From Bacteroides pyogenes_A (GTDB taxonomy: Bacteria; Bacteroidota; Bacteroidia; Bacteroidales; Bacteroidaceae): 64,000 nucleotides of DNA. Of the stretch, positions 26,454 to 34,042 are shown piece after piece; within the stretch, counting starts at the first letter, position 1; each line of letters begins with the position of its first letter. The stretch lies in NCBI RefSeq assembly GCF_048595595.1, contig NZ_CP184347.1; one strand, 5' to 3'. The translations under genes were made by a program, and so were the position numbers. The notes under the pieces are model-generated. The model was not told the DNA's origin, did no database searches, and was given only the letters and a program-made list of their open reading frames with translations.

Positions 26454-27719
26454 TCAGCGGGATCGCTTTTTCAACTTCTCCACTGCATGCTCTAAAGATT
26501 CCGTGGGTTCGAGAATATTATAAGCTCCCCAGAAATCGGGATTCCAATATTCGAAAACCTTATCATAAAACACCTGTTTGGAGCCGAAAACTGCTTTGCC
26601 GGGTATCACGGAGCGTCCGGCTTCTTTTCTGTCTGTAACCACCATTTCGGTAAGAACGGTGTATCCGGAAGAGAATAACCGCCTTTTCCAATCGCATTTA
26701 AAGCGCATTTCATTGCGAATATAATTCAGGTATGTTTTTCCGTCGCGTTCGTTATAAGTAATCAAAAAGCTCACTTCCTGCGGTTTAAACCGCAACCCCA
26801 ACGGCTTTTTATAAAGAATAGCCTGAATCGCTTTTATCTTATTGCTTATGTCGAGGCTGAATTCCGCACGGGTAAAAGCCAACTTCTCCCGGTCGACATA
26901 CAATTTGCCGTAAAAGAGGGCGTAAGGCAATATCACTCGGGGGCGGAAACCGATCACATACTGCAAGCGGTTGTCAATCATTACAGGTTCTTCCATCCAG
27001 AGGTCATAGTGCTCCAAACTCTCCCGGTTCAGTAAAGCTTCGCTATTCTTCACTATATCGAGATAAAGAGACAGGTTAGGACCTCCTACCACCTTAACGG
27101 CCAGCGTATCGCTCTGCTTCGGACTCAACAAACGTCGCCCTTTATCGATCTTAACTTTGTCGAAGTCGGCCGTTCTCTCTTTATAAGACGTTTTAAGAAT
27201 ATCGATCACCGCCTCGGAGATACTGATATACCGCCGCCCCTTCTGCACGGTTTCACGATAGAATCCGGTCAACAAATCATCTTTCGTGCTGTAATTGACG
27301 GGGATTTTCTTTATCGCCTCCTCTACCACTGCCCGCGGATTATTCCCGAAAACGACGATCTCATGCAACAGGCTCTCCTGCGGAACCATCCATACCACGA
27401 TCTCCGATTTCCGGTTTTCTTCCGGAGAGACACGAACATTGCGGTAACCGATATGAGAGAGCTCCAGAACCGGAGCAGTGTCTTCTTTTCTTATCTTCAA
27501 CGTAAACAGTCCGTCGGCATTGGTCACAGTTCCAATGTGGCTCCCGAAAAGAGAAACATTTACATTCTCCAACGGTTTTTTACTTTGCTTGTCCTTCACC
27601 ACTCCGGTAACGATAAGATAGCCTTCCATCTCTCCTTGTGCCCATAGATTAACTGTTCCTGTCGATAAAAAGCCCCATATCCACAAAACTAAAAGTATAA
27701 CAGTGTTCTTCATTTTCAT
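26454..27719 (-). CDS. Carboxypeptidase-regulatory-like domain protein (outer-membrane associated)
   Basis: 421 aa. A signal peptide (~1-28, ending LWAQ) precedes a CarboxypepD_reg-like beta-sandwich (GVVKDKQSKKPLENVNVSLF, IGTVTNADGLFTLKI, LELSHIGYRNVRV). The remaining ~300 residues (NPRAVVEEAIKKIPVNYSTK, GFYRETVQKGRRYISISEAV, and a beta-rich C-terminus) resemble the DUF5686-like or TonB-receptor-associated proteins of Bacteroidetes but contain no barrel. The product is probably periplasmic or on the inner face of the outer membrane. Function is unknown. It may begin at 27713 (MKNTV) instead. The gene is monocistronic. Confidence 0.7.
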   Translation of the reverse strand: MKMKNTVILLVLWIWGFLSTGTVNLWAQGEMEGYLIVTGVVKDKQSKKPLENVNVSLFGSHIGTVTNADGLFTLKIRKEDTAPVLELSHIGYRNVRVSPEENRKSEIVVWMVPQESLLHEIVVFGNNPRAVVEEAIKKIPVNYSTKDDLLTGFYRETVQKGRRYISISEAVIDILKTSYKERTADFDKVKIDKGRRLLSPKQSDTLAVKVVGGPNLSLYLDIVKNSEALLNRESLEHYDLWMEEPVMIDNRLQYVIGFRPRVILPYALFYGKLYVDREKLAFTRAEFSLDISNKIKAIQAILYKKPLGLRFKPQEVSFLITYNERDGKTYLNYIRNEMRFKCDWKRRLFSSGYTVLTEMVVTDRKEAGRSVIPGKAVFGSKQVFYDKVFEYWNPDFWGAYNILEPTESLEHAVEKLKKRSR

Positions 27720-27817
27720 AAGGTTTTAATGGTAGTAACACGCATCATATACTAATATCGCAGAGGTTTATCTCGAATGCAAAAGATGTTAACCCTTTAA
27801 TATATAAACAATTATTC

Positions 27818-27849
27818 TTTGCTTTTTTCTTCGTTTTTCATTATCTTTA
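27818..27849 (+). promoter_or_regulatory. Promoter: TTTG, 20 bp, TATCTTTA
   Basis: A -33 TTTG (27818-27821) and a -7 TATCTTTA (27842-27849, one mismatch) are separated by 20 bp, the best-spaced Bacteroides promoter in the window. It precedes the 149-aa gene by 32 bp. Confidence 0.6.
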
Positions 27850-27881
27850 GCCAATTATTAACACATTAATACAGATAAAGT

Positions 27882-28331
27882 ATGGATTTGAAGAACTTAA
27901 TTCAATCGGCATTGCCGGAACTCTTGAAAGGAAAAGTCGATATTCCGCAAGGACAGGATGCAAATATTTTCAGCGGTATCACGGATGCAGTAATGGGAGG
28001 TCTTAAATCTTCCGCCAAACAAGAAGGCGGAGCGGCAAATATTCTGTCGTTGCTGCAAGGAAAAAGCAGCGCAGGTTCCAGCCCGGTGACGAGCGCCATT
28101 CAGAACTTCTTTGCAAGCAACATTGCCGGGAAGCTGGGATTGGGCGAAGGGCTTGCAAACTCTATCAAAGATGCTCTGCCGGCAGTGGTAGACGGCATTG
28201 TGAAGAAAGTGGGCGAAGGAAATATCGATACGGCCTCTTTGGTTGCCTCGCTCACAGGCGACAAAGGCGGTATCATGGAGAGTATCAAGAATGCGGCTGG
28301 CGGATTGCTGGGAGGGTTTCTGAAGAAATAA
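27882..28331 (+). CDS. Small Gly/Ala-rich protein, DUF937-like
   Basis: 149 aa without signal peptide or membrane segment. Repeating amphipathic segments rich in Gly, Ala and Lys (ITDAVMGGLKSSAKQEGGAA, FFASNIAGKLGLGEGLANSI, GGIMESIKNAAGGLLGGFLK) resemble DUF937/YidB-like proteins, whose role is not established. It stands alone with a good promoter and ends in a shared bidirectional terminator region. I cannot assign a function. Confidence 0.7.
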   Translation: MDLKNLIQSALPELLKGKVDIPQGQDANIFSGITDAVMGGLKSSAKQEGGAANILSLLQGKSSAGSSPVTSAIQNFFASNIAGKLGLGEGLANSIKDALPAVVDGIVKKVGEGNIDTASLVASLTGDKGGIMESIKNAAGGLLGGFLKK

Positions 28332-28707
28332 CCGGAATAATATCACTTTCCCCATATGAAGGGCAGAGAATGTCCGCCGGAAAGCAATGAACGTCTCATC
28401 CGGTTCTTTACCTGCCGCAAAGAGTTTGTCCGCCAAAGAGGGAAATGCAGACAAACAGTTTGCATATTTCCTTCGCGTCGCTCCTGATACCGGAACGATG
28501 ACAAAGGGCTTATCCTCTTTCTTCTGCAGGAAGGATAGACAAGCTGTAGAAGGGCCATAAAAAACACAGCGGGCTTTGAAAAAAAGGCGGCGGGCTTTGA
28601 AAAAAAGGCGGCGGGCTTTGAAATTAAACACGGTGATGTTTTTTTCAAAGCCCGCCGTGTTTTTTAAAGACTCAAAAGCTTATCTTTATTCTTTCCGGAT
28701 TCTCAGG
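28332..28707. other. 376-bp convergent gap; no gene, triplicated terminator arm
   Basis: No credible coding region. The first ~220 bp shows nothing; a repetitive - strand ORF there is a product of the repeats. The rest holds the repeated hairpin described at 28561-28664. Confidence 0.6.
28561..28664. terminator. Bidirectional terminator with three copies of one arm
   Basis: CGGGCTTTGAAA occurs three times at a 21-bp period (28570, 28591, 28612), and its complement TTTCAAAGCCCG occurs once (28643-28654). The nearest pair gives a 14-bp stem, and the farthest pair extends to about 25 bp. T runs follow on both strands (GTGTTTTTT on +, GCCTTTTTTT on -). It separates the convergent 149-aa gene (+) and the inositol-lipid operon (-) and should end both transcripts. 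Confidence 0.8.
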
Positions 28708-29697
28708 CTATTCCTCTTTATTGCCTATCTTCATCAAAGCAAGCCCGACGACAATCCAAAACAACTCCCGTATCCGGGTAATCAAAGCGGCATACACTCC
28801 ATAAGCTCCTGAAAGGGAAAGTCCGCTCACGGCAAGCGCAAAACCACCCTCACGTCCGCCTAATTGCATAGGCAGAAAAAATAACAAGTTCGCCAACAAC
28901 GAAGAGAATGCGGCAATCAGAATGCAATTGAGAAAACTTACATCCGTAGTCAGTACATTTAAAATCAACCAAATCTCCAGACAACTCAGCACACGTGCCA
29001 TATACTCCAACAAAAGAGCTGCGTAAAAACTCCGTTTGTTTTGCTTATGCAAAAGAGCGATCTGGCGGTCGATGCTCTCCAGTTGTGCCCGGTGCGACTC
29101 TGCGAAGCGAGCCGCTTTCTTTCTCAGGAAAGGAATCCGGCTGCCCAAGCGGGTGAAAGCCACAGCCATTCCATACCGGTATCCTTTGAGCAAGAGCAGC
29201 CCGAGCAGCAAACAAAAGACGGTAATGGTTCCAAGCACGATACCCATTGCCGGACCCACAGAATATAAACAGACATAAAGCAAGACCGAACTGATCCAAA
29301 AGCAGAAATGCGAGAAGATATGCGTCATTACGTAGAGTATCACAGACGATGTAGCTCTCTCCAACCCGATGTAGGGTTTGAGTTCCATCACCCGGTAGGG
29401 TTCGCCTCCCATCAGCCCGACCGGAGTCACATAATTCAGGGCGAATCCCGTAACAGTATACTTGAAAAGACGCAGAAACGGCACTTTCGATTTACCCCCG
29501 CTACCGATAATGACATGCCACGACAAGGTATTGATGAGATAGACGAACAGCCACAGGAACAGGATCAAAGGCAGATAGACTCCCGCTTGCCTCAGATTTA
29601 CCCAAAGCTCGCGGTAGTCCATATCGAAAGTGAGCAGCATAATCAAAACAGCCACCACGCCAAAAGCCAGAAACAGATTGCGGTATTTATTTTTCAT
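28708..29697 (-). CDS. Flippase-like integral membrane protein (LPG synthase TM family)
   Basis: 329 aa with about eight membrane segments, of the PF03706 family (MprF-type transmembrane flippase, also called UPF0104). The conserved NYVTPVGLMGGEPYRVMELK and FLPMQLGGREGG segments are the family hallmark. It is the last gene of the inositol-lipid operon; its ATG starts one base after the TGA of the preceding PAP2 gene, so translation is likely coupled. A role in moving a lipid or its headgroup donor across the inner membrane is inferred from family and context. Confidence 0.85.
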   Translation of the reverse strand: MKNKYRNLFLAFGVVAVLIMLLTFDMDYRELWVNLRQAGVYLPLILFLWLFVYLINTLSWHVIIGSGGKSKVPFLRLFKYTVTGFALNYVTPVGLMGGEPYRVMELKPYIGLERATSSVILYVMTHIFSHFCFWISSVLLYVCLYSVGPAMGIVLGTITVFCLLLGLLLLKGYRYGMAVAFTRLGSRIPFLRKKAARFAESHRAQLESIDRQIALLHKQNKRSFYAALLLEYMARVLSCLEIWLILNVLTTDVSFLNCILIAAFSSLLANLLFFLPMQLGGREGGFALAVSGLSLSGAYGVYAALITRIRELFWIVVGLALMKIGNKEE

Positions 29698-29698
29698 C

Positions 29699-30637
29699 TC
29701 AGCGAATGTAATTGTAGTATGTATCGAAAAAACGCTTGAATCTCTTGCTTTTCATCAATCCTTTTTCAAAAATCAGCATCCCGAGAAGCGCACAGGCCAC
29801 TCCAAGCACGACATCAATAATATAATGGTGGCAGGAATAAACGGCCGTAGCCCAGATTCCCGCCATAACAACAGCGAAAAGGGCGACCGCATACCATCTG
29901 CACCGATGGATAACGGCATAGGCAAGCGCGACCACCATGTATGCCGCATGCAGGGAAGGCACGGCTGCAAACACATTGGCGTTACGCCCGTAAATAGAGC
30001 CGAATATATTCATCCCCACCAGCGAATCGAATCTACCGAGTCCCGCCACATTACCCGGAGTATTCAGCATAGGCTCGAACCCGTATTCGATGGCATACCA
30101 CGGAGGAGCCGCCGGATACAGATAATAGCCCACAAAACCGATAAGGTTGACAAACAGGAACACCATCGAAAACCTCAAATATGTTCTGCGGGCTTTCGTG
30201 AGATACAGCCAGACGCCGAACGCTATGGGAACAGGCACCCAGCAAAGATAAAAGATTCCTGCCAGAGCGTCTGCGAACGTCCAATGGCGTATGGCAAAAT
30301 ATTCGCACGGAATGAGCAGATCGCCCTGATACGTTATGCCGAACAGGCTCTTCTCCAAATGATACAACCCGGCCACATCCACCGGGTTAACCTCGTAATT
30401 GGGCCATATCCGCATCCAATCGTACGAAATGCCGAACACAGCGAAAGGGAGCAAAGCGACGGCCAGCTTACGGGTAGGCAAACCCAAGAAAAACAACAGC
30501 AAGTAAAGCCCTGCCATGAAAATGTGTTCCGCACGAAGTCCGATAAACAGTGCCGTAAGAAGGATGAAAAGCACTGTGCCTATCAATACGATTCCTGTTT
30601 CCTTCGGCGATGGCATTTTATTTATTTTCAGCATCAT
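29699..30637 (-). CDS. PAP2/AUR1-like inositol phosphorylceramide synthase
   Basis: 312 aa when started at 30637 (MMLKINKMPSPKE), 10 bp after the upstream stop with GAGGTG as ribosome site; the longer frame overlaps that gene. Six or more membrane segments. The PAP2 catalytic motifs of the AUR1 type are visible: FVGYYLYPAAPPW, AAVPSLHAAYMVV and CHHYIIDVVLG, with the two reactive histidines in SLHAA and HHYIID. By family knowledge it transfers phosphoinositol from phosphatidylinositol to ceramide. The adjacent CDP-alcohol transferase and inositol synthase support this. It corresponds to the bacterial IPC synthase reported in B. thetaiotaomicron. Confidence 0.85.
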   Translation of the reverse strand: MMLKINKMPSPKETGIVLIGTVLFILLTALFIGLRAEHIFMAGLYLLLFFLGLPTRKLAVALLPFAVFGISYDWMRIWPNYEVNPVDVAGLYHLEKSLFGITYQGDLLIPCEYFAIRHWTFADALAGIFYLCWVPVPIAFGVWLYLTKARRTYLRFSMVFLFVNLIGFVGYYLYPAAPPWYAIEYGFEPMLNTPGNVAGLGRFDSLVGMNIFGSIYGRNANVFAAVPSLHAAYMVVALAYAVIHRCRWYAVALFAVVMAGIWATAVYSCHHYIIDVVLGVACALLGMLIFEKGLMKSKRFKRFFDTYYNYIR

Positions 30638-30647
30638 GATCCGCACC

Positions 30648-31319
30648 TCAGTTATCTTTCTTTTGGCCGTCCGCTTCCAACACTTTACGACAATGATTGA
30701 TACGCACGAATGCAGTCGCATTGGCAAGAACCGCAATCAGAGTCAGAGGAACAACCAGAATAAGAATAGGATCGAAAGCCGTGACATGACCGAATATGCC
30801 CGTAAACAAGGCCCCCAAAGCAGTGAGAACCACCCGTTCGGGGCGTTGCATGACTCCCACCTTGCATTCGATTCCCAATCCTTCGGCACGGGCACGAACA
30901 TAGCTCACCATCAGCGAGCCGATGAGGGCGATAAACGCGATAACCGAATAAAAGAAGTACCCTTCCATCAGCAGGAAATAACACAAGCCGAAGAAAGTCA
31001 CCAGTTCGCTGTAGCGGTCGAGCACGGAATCATACAAAGCGCCGAACGCAGAACTCATGTTTCCTACCCGGGCCACGCGTCCGTCCATCATATCGAACAG
31101 ACCGGCAAAAAGAATAATGCCCCCCGACCATCCGAGATATGAGAAATCTCCGTGTTCGGCATAAATGCTTGCATATACGAGTATGCCGGCTGCCACGGCA
31201 TTCAAAAGGAAGCCTGCCGTGGTAATGAAGTTGGGAGTAATCCCGATTTTAATCATCCCCTTTATCACCGGGTCGATTATTTTATAAATCAACTGCTGTA
31301 AATAGTCTCTGTAGTTCAT
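30648..31319 (-). CDS. CDP-alcohol phosphatidyltransferase (phosphatidylinositol-phosphate synthase)
   Basis: 223 aa membrane enzyme. The complete CDP-alcohol motif D-G-x2-A-R-x8-G-x3-D-x3-D is present in MDGRVARVGNMSSAFGALYD plus SVLD. About five or six membrane helices surround it. In this context it should join CDP-diacylglycerol and inositol-1-phosphate to give phosphatidylinositol phosphate, the step before the PgpA-type phosphatase. It is in the same operon as inositol-lipid genes on both sides, 14 bp after the GtrA-like gene. Confidence 0.88.
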   Translation of the reverse strand: MNYRDYLQQLIYKIIDPVIKGMIKIGITPNFITTAGFLLNAVAAGILVYASIYAEHGDFSYLGWSGGIILFAGLFDMMDGRVARVGNMSSAFGALYDSVLDRYSELVTFFGLCYFLLMEGYFFYSVIAFIALIGSLMVSYVRARAEGLGIECKVGVMQRPERVVLTALGALFTGIFGHVTAFDPILILVVPLTLIAVLANATAFVRINHCRKVLEADGQKKDN

Positions 31320-31333
31320 ATTTTATTTTCTGT

Positions 31334-31837
31334 TTATTTTCTATTTCGTCTTTTAAACAGCCTTTTCGTATGGATGCTTCTATATACGAAAACCCGCTGC
31401 ATGTTGTAATTCCAGATAAGCGCCACAAGAACCGCCACCGCAAGTTTAGGCATAATAAAGAAGTCGCTGAAGTATAAACTGAGCTTGTCGCGCACCCACG
31501 GAATCCTTCCCAGCGACTCGGTCAGCATATAGGTTCCCCATGTATTCAGCAGAATGCTGCAAATCCACACAAGGATAAACTTCACGGCTACGTTCGTCTT
31601 CTTCCCTTTCGACTTGAATGTCCATTTGTAATTGATGACACAGTTAAGAATTCCGCCATAGATAGCTCCCGCCAGAGTAGCATACACATAATATACATCA
31701 AACAGCCTGACCAGAAGAATCGTTACCAGAAAATCGGCAACCGTAGACATCTGCGCAGAGAGTTGCGCCCGTAAAAACATAAATATCCCGCCCTTACTCG
31801 AAATCGTCCGCCCGATCCGCCTCAACCAATCACCCAT
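31334..31837 (-). CDS. GtrA-like membrane protein
   Basis: 167 aa with four membrane segments, GtrA family (FLRAQLSAQMSTVADFLVTI, FDVYYVYATLAGAIYGGILN, YKWTFKSKGKK). GtrA-type proteins often act in lipid-linked sugar flipping. The start lies 16 bp inside the end of the upstream phosphatase gene, indicating coupling. Its contribution to inositol-lipid synthesis is unknown; flipping a lipid intermediate is the simplest guess. Confidence 0.82.
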   Translation of the reverse strand: MGDWLRRIGRTISSKGGIFMFLRAQLSAQMSTVADFLVTILLVRLFDVYYVYATLAGAIYGGILNCVINYKWTFKSKGKKTNVAVKFILVWICSILLNTWGTYMLTESLGRIPWVRDKLSLYFSDFFIMPKLAVAVLVALIWNYNMQRVFVYRSIHTKRLFKRRNRK

Positions 31838-32298
31838 CTTACTCCTGCCAACAAGATAAAACTGTATAACCCTGCCAAAATATCATCCATCATCACTCCC
31901 ACTCCTCCGCCAAAGCTCTCCATCTTCCGTATACCCCAAGGCTTGAATATATCAAAGACACGAAACAGGCAAAACGCCCCGAGCACATACCAATACCAAT
32001 GAGCGTCATCAGGCACTGCCAACAAAGGAATCCATACACCGACCATTTCATCTATCACCACGCGTGAAGAGTCTTCGCCCCAATAAGGCTCCAATTTGTC
32101 TGCCGCCCAAATGCCGGCAAAAGTAAATGCTGCGGCAAGAAAAAGGGTAAGCCACCAAAGGAAGGAGTACGCAAGCGAATGATAGAGTATTATCCAAACG
32201 ACGGAAGCCAGCAACGCCCCGGCCGTACCGGGCGCAACAGGAGAAAAGCCGGCGCCGAAGCCTGTACCTACAAGAACTGGTAGAAAGGGCGGTTTCAT
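31822..32298 (-). CDS. PgpA-family phosphatase (probable phosphatidylinositol-phosphate phosphatase)
   Basis: 158 aa membrane phosphatase of the PgpA family. Family signatures are GFGAGFSPVAPGTAGAL at the N-terminus, VVIDEMVGVWIPL, and FRVFDIFKPWGIRKMES followed by GGVGVMMDDILAG. In other bacteria PgpA dephosphorylates phosphatidylglycerol phosphate; here the neighbours (inositol synthase, PIP synthase, IPC synthase) point to phosphatidylinositol phosphate as substrate, as described for B. thetaiotaomicron. It is the first gene of a five-gene tail that is tightly spaced or overlapping. Confidence 0.85.
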   Translation of the reverse strand: MKPPFLPVLVGTGFGAGFSPVAPGTAGALLASVVWIILYHSLAYSFLWWLTLFLAAAFTFAGIWAADKLEPYWGEDSSRVVIDEMVGVWIPLLAVPDDAHWYWYVLGAFCLFRVFDIFKPWGIRKMESFGGGVGVMMDDILAGLYSFILLAGVRWVIG

Positions 32299-32598
32299 TG
32301 AAAGTAGGTTTGGAAAAATAAATTATACTAAATAAGCATTATATAGAATAAGTTTTCCGGATGTTGAAAACAAGCAGCCTGTCTCTTATTCTATTATATG
32401 CTCTAAATAGAAAAATAAGAAACTGTTTCAATTTTCCATAAAGAATCCACAGCCAATGATTTTCTTATTTTCGTTTATCCATCGAGATTTTTTATGACAA
32501 TCGTCTCAAACAAAGAACGGGAAAATGGAAACAGTTTCCGAAGAGCCTGTCATGCAAGGCTACACAACAGTATTCACACTTTTCATTCTATATCTACC
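32299..32598. other. 300-bp gap inside the inositol-lipid cluster with two inverted repeats
   Basis: No gene. A 16-bp inverted repeat (CATTATATAGAATAAG at 32337-32352 and CTTATTCTATTATATG at 32385-32400, two mismatches) lies near the PgpA gene. A second pair (GAAACTGTTTCAATTTTCC at 32419-32437 and its complement at 32520-32538, one mismatch) encloses 82 bp. Each arm of the second pair contains the 11-bp palindrome GAAAC-W-GTTTC. They may be operators or a long RNA fold downstream of the inositol synthase. Confidence 0.7.
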
Positions 32599-33888
32599 TT
32601 ATGCCAGATAGTCCGGTTCTTTTTCACCTATCATTTGGCGCAAAGTTTGCTTCACCATTCTCCACTGAACAAACAAGTCATGTTCGGGTTGATGTTCGAA
32701 GTCGTGCATCGGACTCTTGCAGAAGAACGACAGCCAAGTCTGGATGCCGCACATTCCCGCACGCATGGCCAAATCGCTGAACAGCACCAGATCGAGGGCG
32801 ATAGGCGCAGCCAAAATGGAGTCGCGGCAAAGGAAGTTCACCTTGATTTCCATCGGATATCCCATCCATCCGAAGATGTCGATGTTATCCCACGCCTCTT
32901 TATTGTCTTTACGGGGAGGATAGTAGTTGATGCGTACCTTGTGATAGACATCGCCATACAAATCGGGGAATTTTTCCGGTTCGAAAATGGTGTCGATAAC
33001 AGATAGTTTGCTGACTTCCTTCGTTTTGAAGTTGTCCGGATCATCCAGCACTTCACCGTCTCTGTTGCCCAGAATATTGGTAGAGAACCATCCGCTTACT
33101 CCCAGCATACGCGTTTTGAACATAGGCGCCAATACCGTTTTCATCAAAGTCTGTCCGCTCTTGAAATCTTTTCCGGAGATGGGCACGTTCATCTTCTTGG
33201 AAAACTCCCACATAGCCGGCGTGTCTACACACAGGTTCGGAGCTCCCATCACGAACGGAGCGCCTTCGGCAATCGCGGCATACGCATAACACATGCTCGG
33301 AGATATAACCTGCGTATTGTTTTCCTTCATCGCTTTTTCCATAGCGGCCAGCGACATGTGTTCGTCGGAAAGAGGAATATAAATCTCGGTACTTGCCGCC
33401 CAAAGCACAACGATGCGCTCGCAATGGTTGGCTGCCTTAAATTCGCGGATATCCCGGCGGAGTTGTTCCACCATATCCCAACGGGTAGCCGCCTGCTTAA
33501 CATGCGTACCGTTCAATCGTTTGGCCCAGTTATGGTCGAAAGCCGCCGGCATCGGTTTAATGGTTTCCATTTCCTCCTTTATGCCTGCCAAATCTTTTTC
33601 TTTCAACACTTCCGCATACATGGCGGCTTCATACGCATTGTCGGGAAAAATGTCCCAACCGCCGAACACTACGTCGTCCAAACAAGTCAAAGGAACGATA
33701 TCCTTAATCAGTTTTTCTTCATTGTTCTGCATACGCATGGTAGCCAATTGCGTGATAGACCCAATCGGCTTAGCCAATCCTTTGCGGGAAGCCAATGTTC
33801 CCGCAATCATAGTGGTAGCAACGGCACCACCTACTCCCGCTACCAAGACACCCAAACGTCCGGTAGCAGGTTGAACTCCCTGTTTCAT
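32599..33888 (-). CDS. ino1: myo-Inositol-1-phosphate synthase
   Basis: 429 aa NAD-dependent enzyme that converts glucose-6-phosphate to myo-inositol-1-phosphate. The NAD-binding start GRLGVLVAGVGGAVATT is followed by VVLWAASTEIY, CVDTPAMWEF, GKDFKSGQTLMKTVLAPMF (conserved catalytic lysine region) and SGWFSTNILGNRDGEVL. Length matches the short bacterial form. It heads the inositol-lipid cluster on the same strand, with its own -7 element, and supplies the inositol phosphate used by the CDP-alcohol transferase downstream. Confidence 0.95.
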   Translation of the reverse strand: MKQGVQPATGRLGVLVAGVGGAVATTMIAGTLASRKGLAKPIGSITQLATMRMQNNEEKLIKDIVPLTCLDDVVFGGWDIFPDNAYEAAMYAEVLKEKDLAGIKEEMETIKPMPAAFDHNWAKRLNGTHVKQAATRWDMVEQLRRDIREFKAANHCERIVVLWAASTEIYIPLSDEHMSLAAMEKAMKENNTQVISPSMCYAYAAIAEGAPFVMGAPNLCVDTPAMWEFSKKMNVPISGKDFKSGQTLMKTVLAPMFKTRMLGVSGWFSTNILGNRDGEVLDDPDNFKTKEVSKLSVIDTIFEPEKFPDLYGDVYHKVRINYYPPRKDNKEAWDNIDIFGWMGYPMEIKVNFLCRDSILAAPIALDLVLFSDLAMRAGMCGIQTWLSFFCKSPMHDFEHQPEHDLFVQWRMVKQTLRQMIGEKEPDYLA

Positions 33889-33921
33889 ACTTATTCTATT
33901 AAGATTAAACTAATTTAGTTG

Positions 33922-33929
33922 CAAAATTA
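33922..33929 (-). promoter_or_regulatory. -7 element (TAATTTTG) for inositol-phosphate synthase
   Basis: Exact TAnnTTTG on the - strand, 33 bp upstream of the ATG. No clear -33 element. Confidence 0.45.
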
Positions 33930-34042
33930 ATCTTTATTCAGAAAAAGGATGGTCTATTTCCATATAAAGTTTTCAATTAGGAGGATTTAACATTCCAACA
34001 CGGCATTATCAGCCCTCACTAATGGCAATATCCGGTGCTTGC

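Noticed and set aside
27897..28631. Repetitive - strand ORF with RRLFFKA repeats
   Set aside because: It is antisense to the 149-aa gene and its repeats simply translate the 21-bp terminator repeat.
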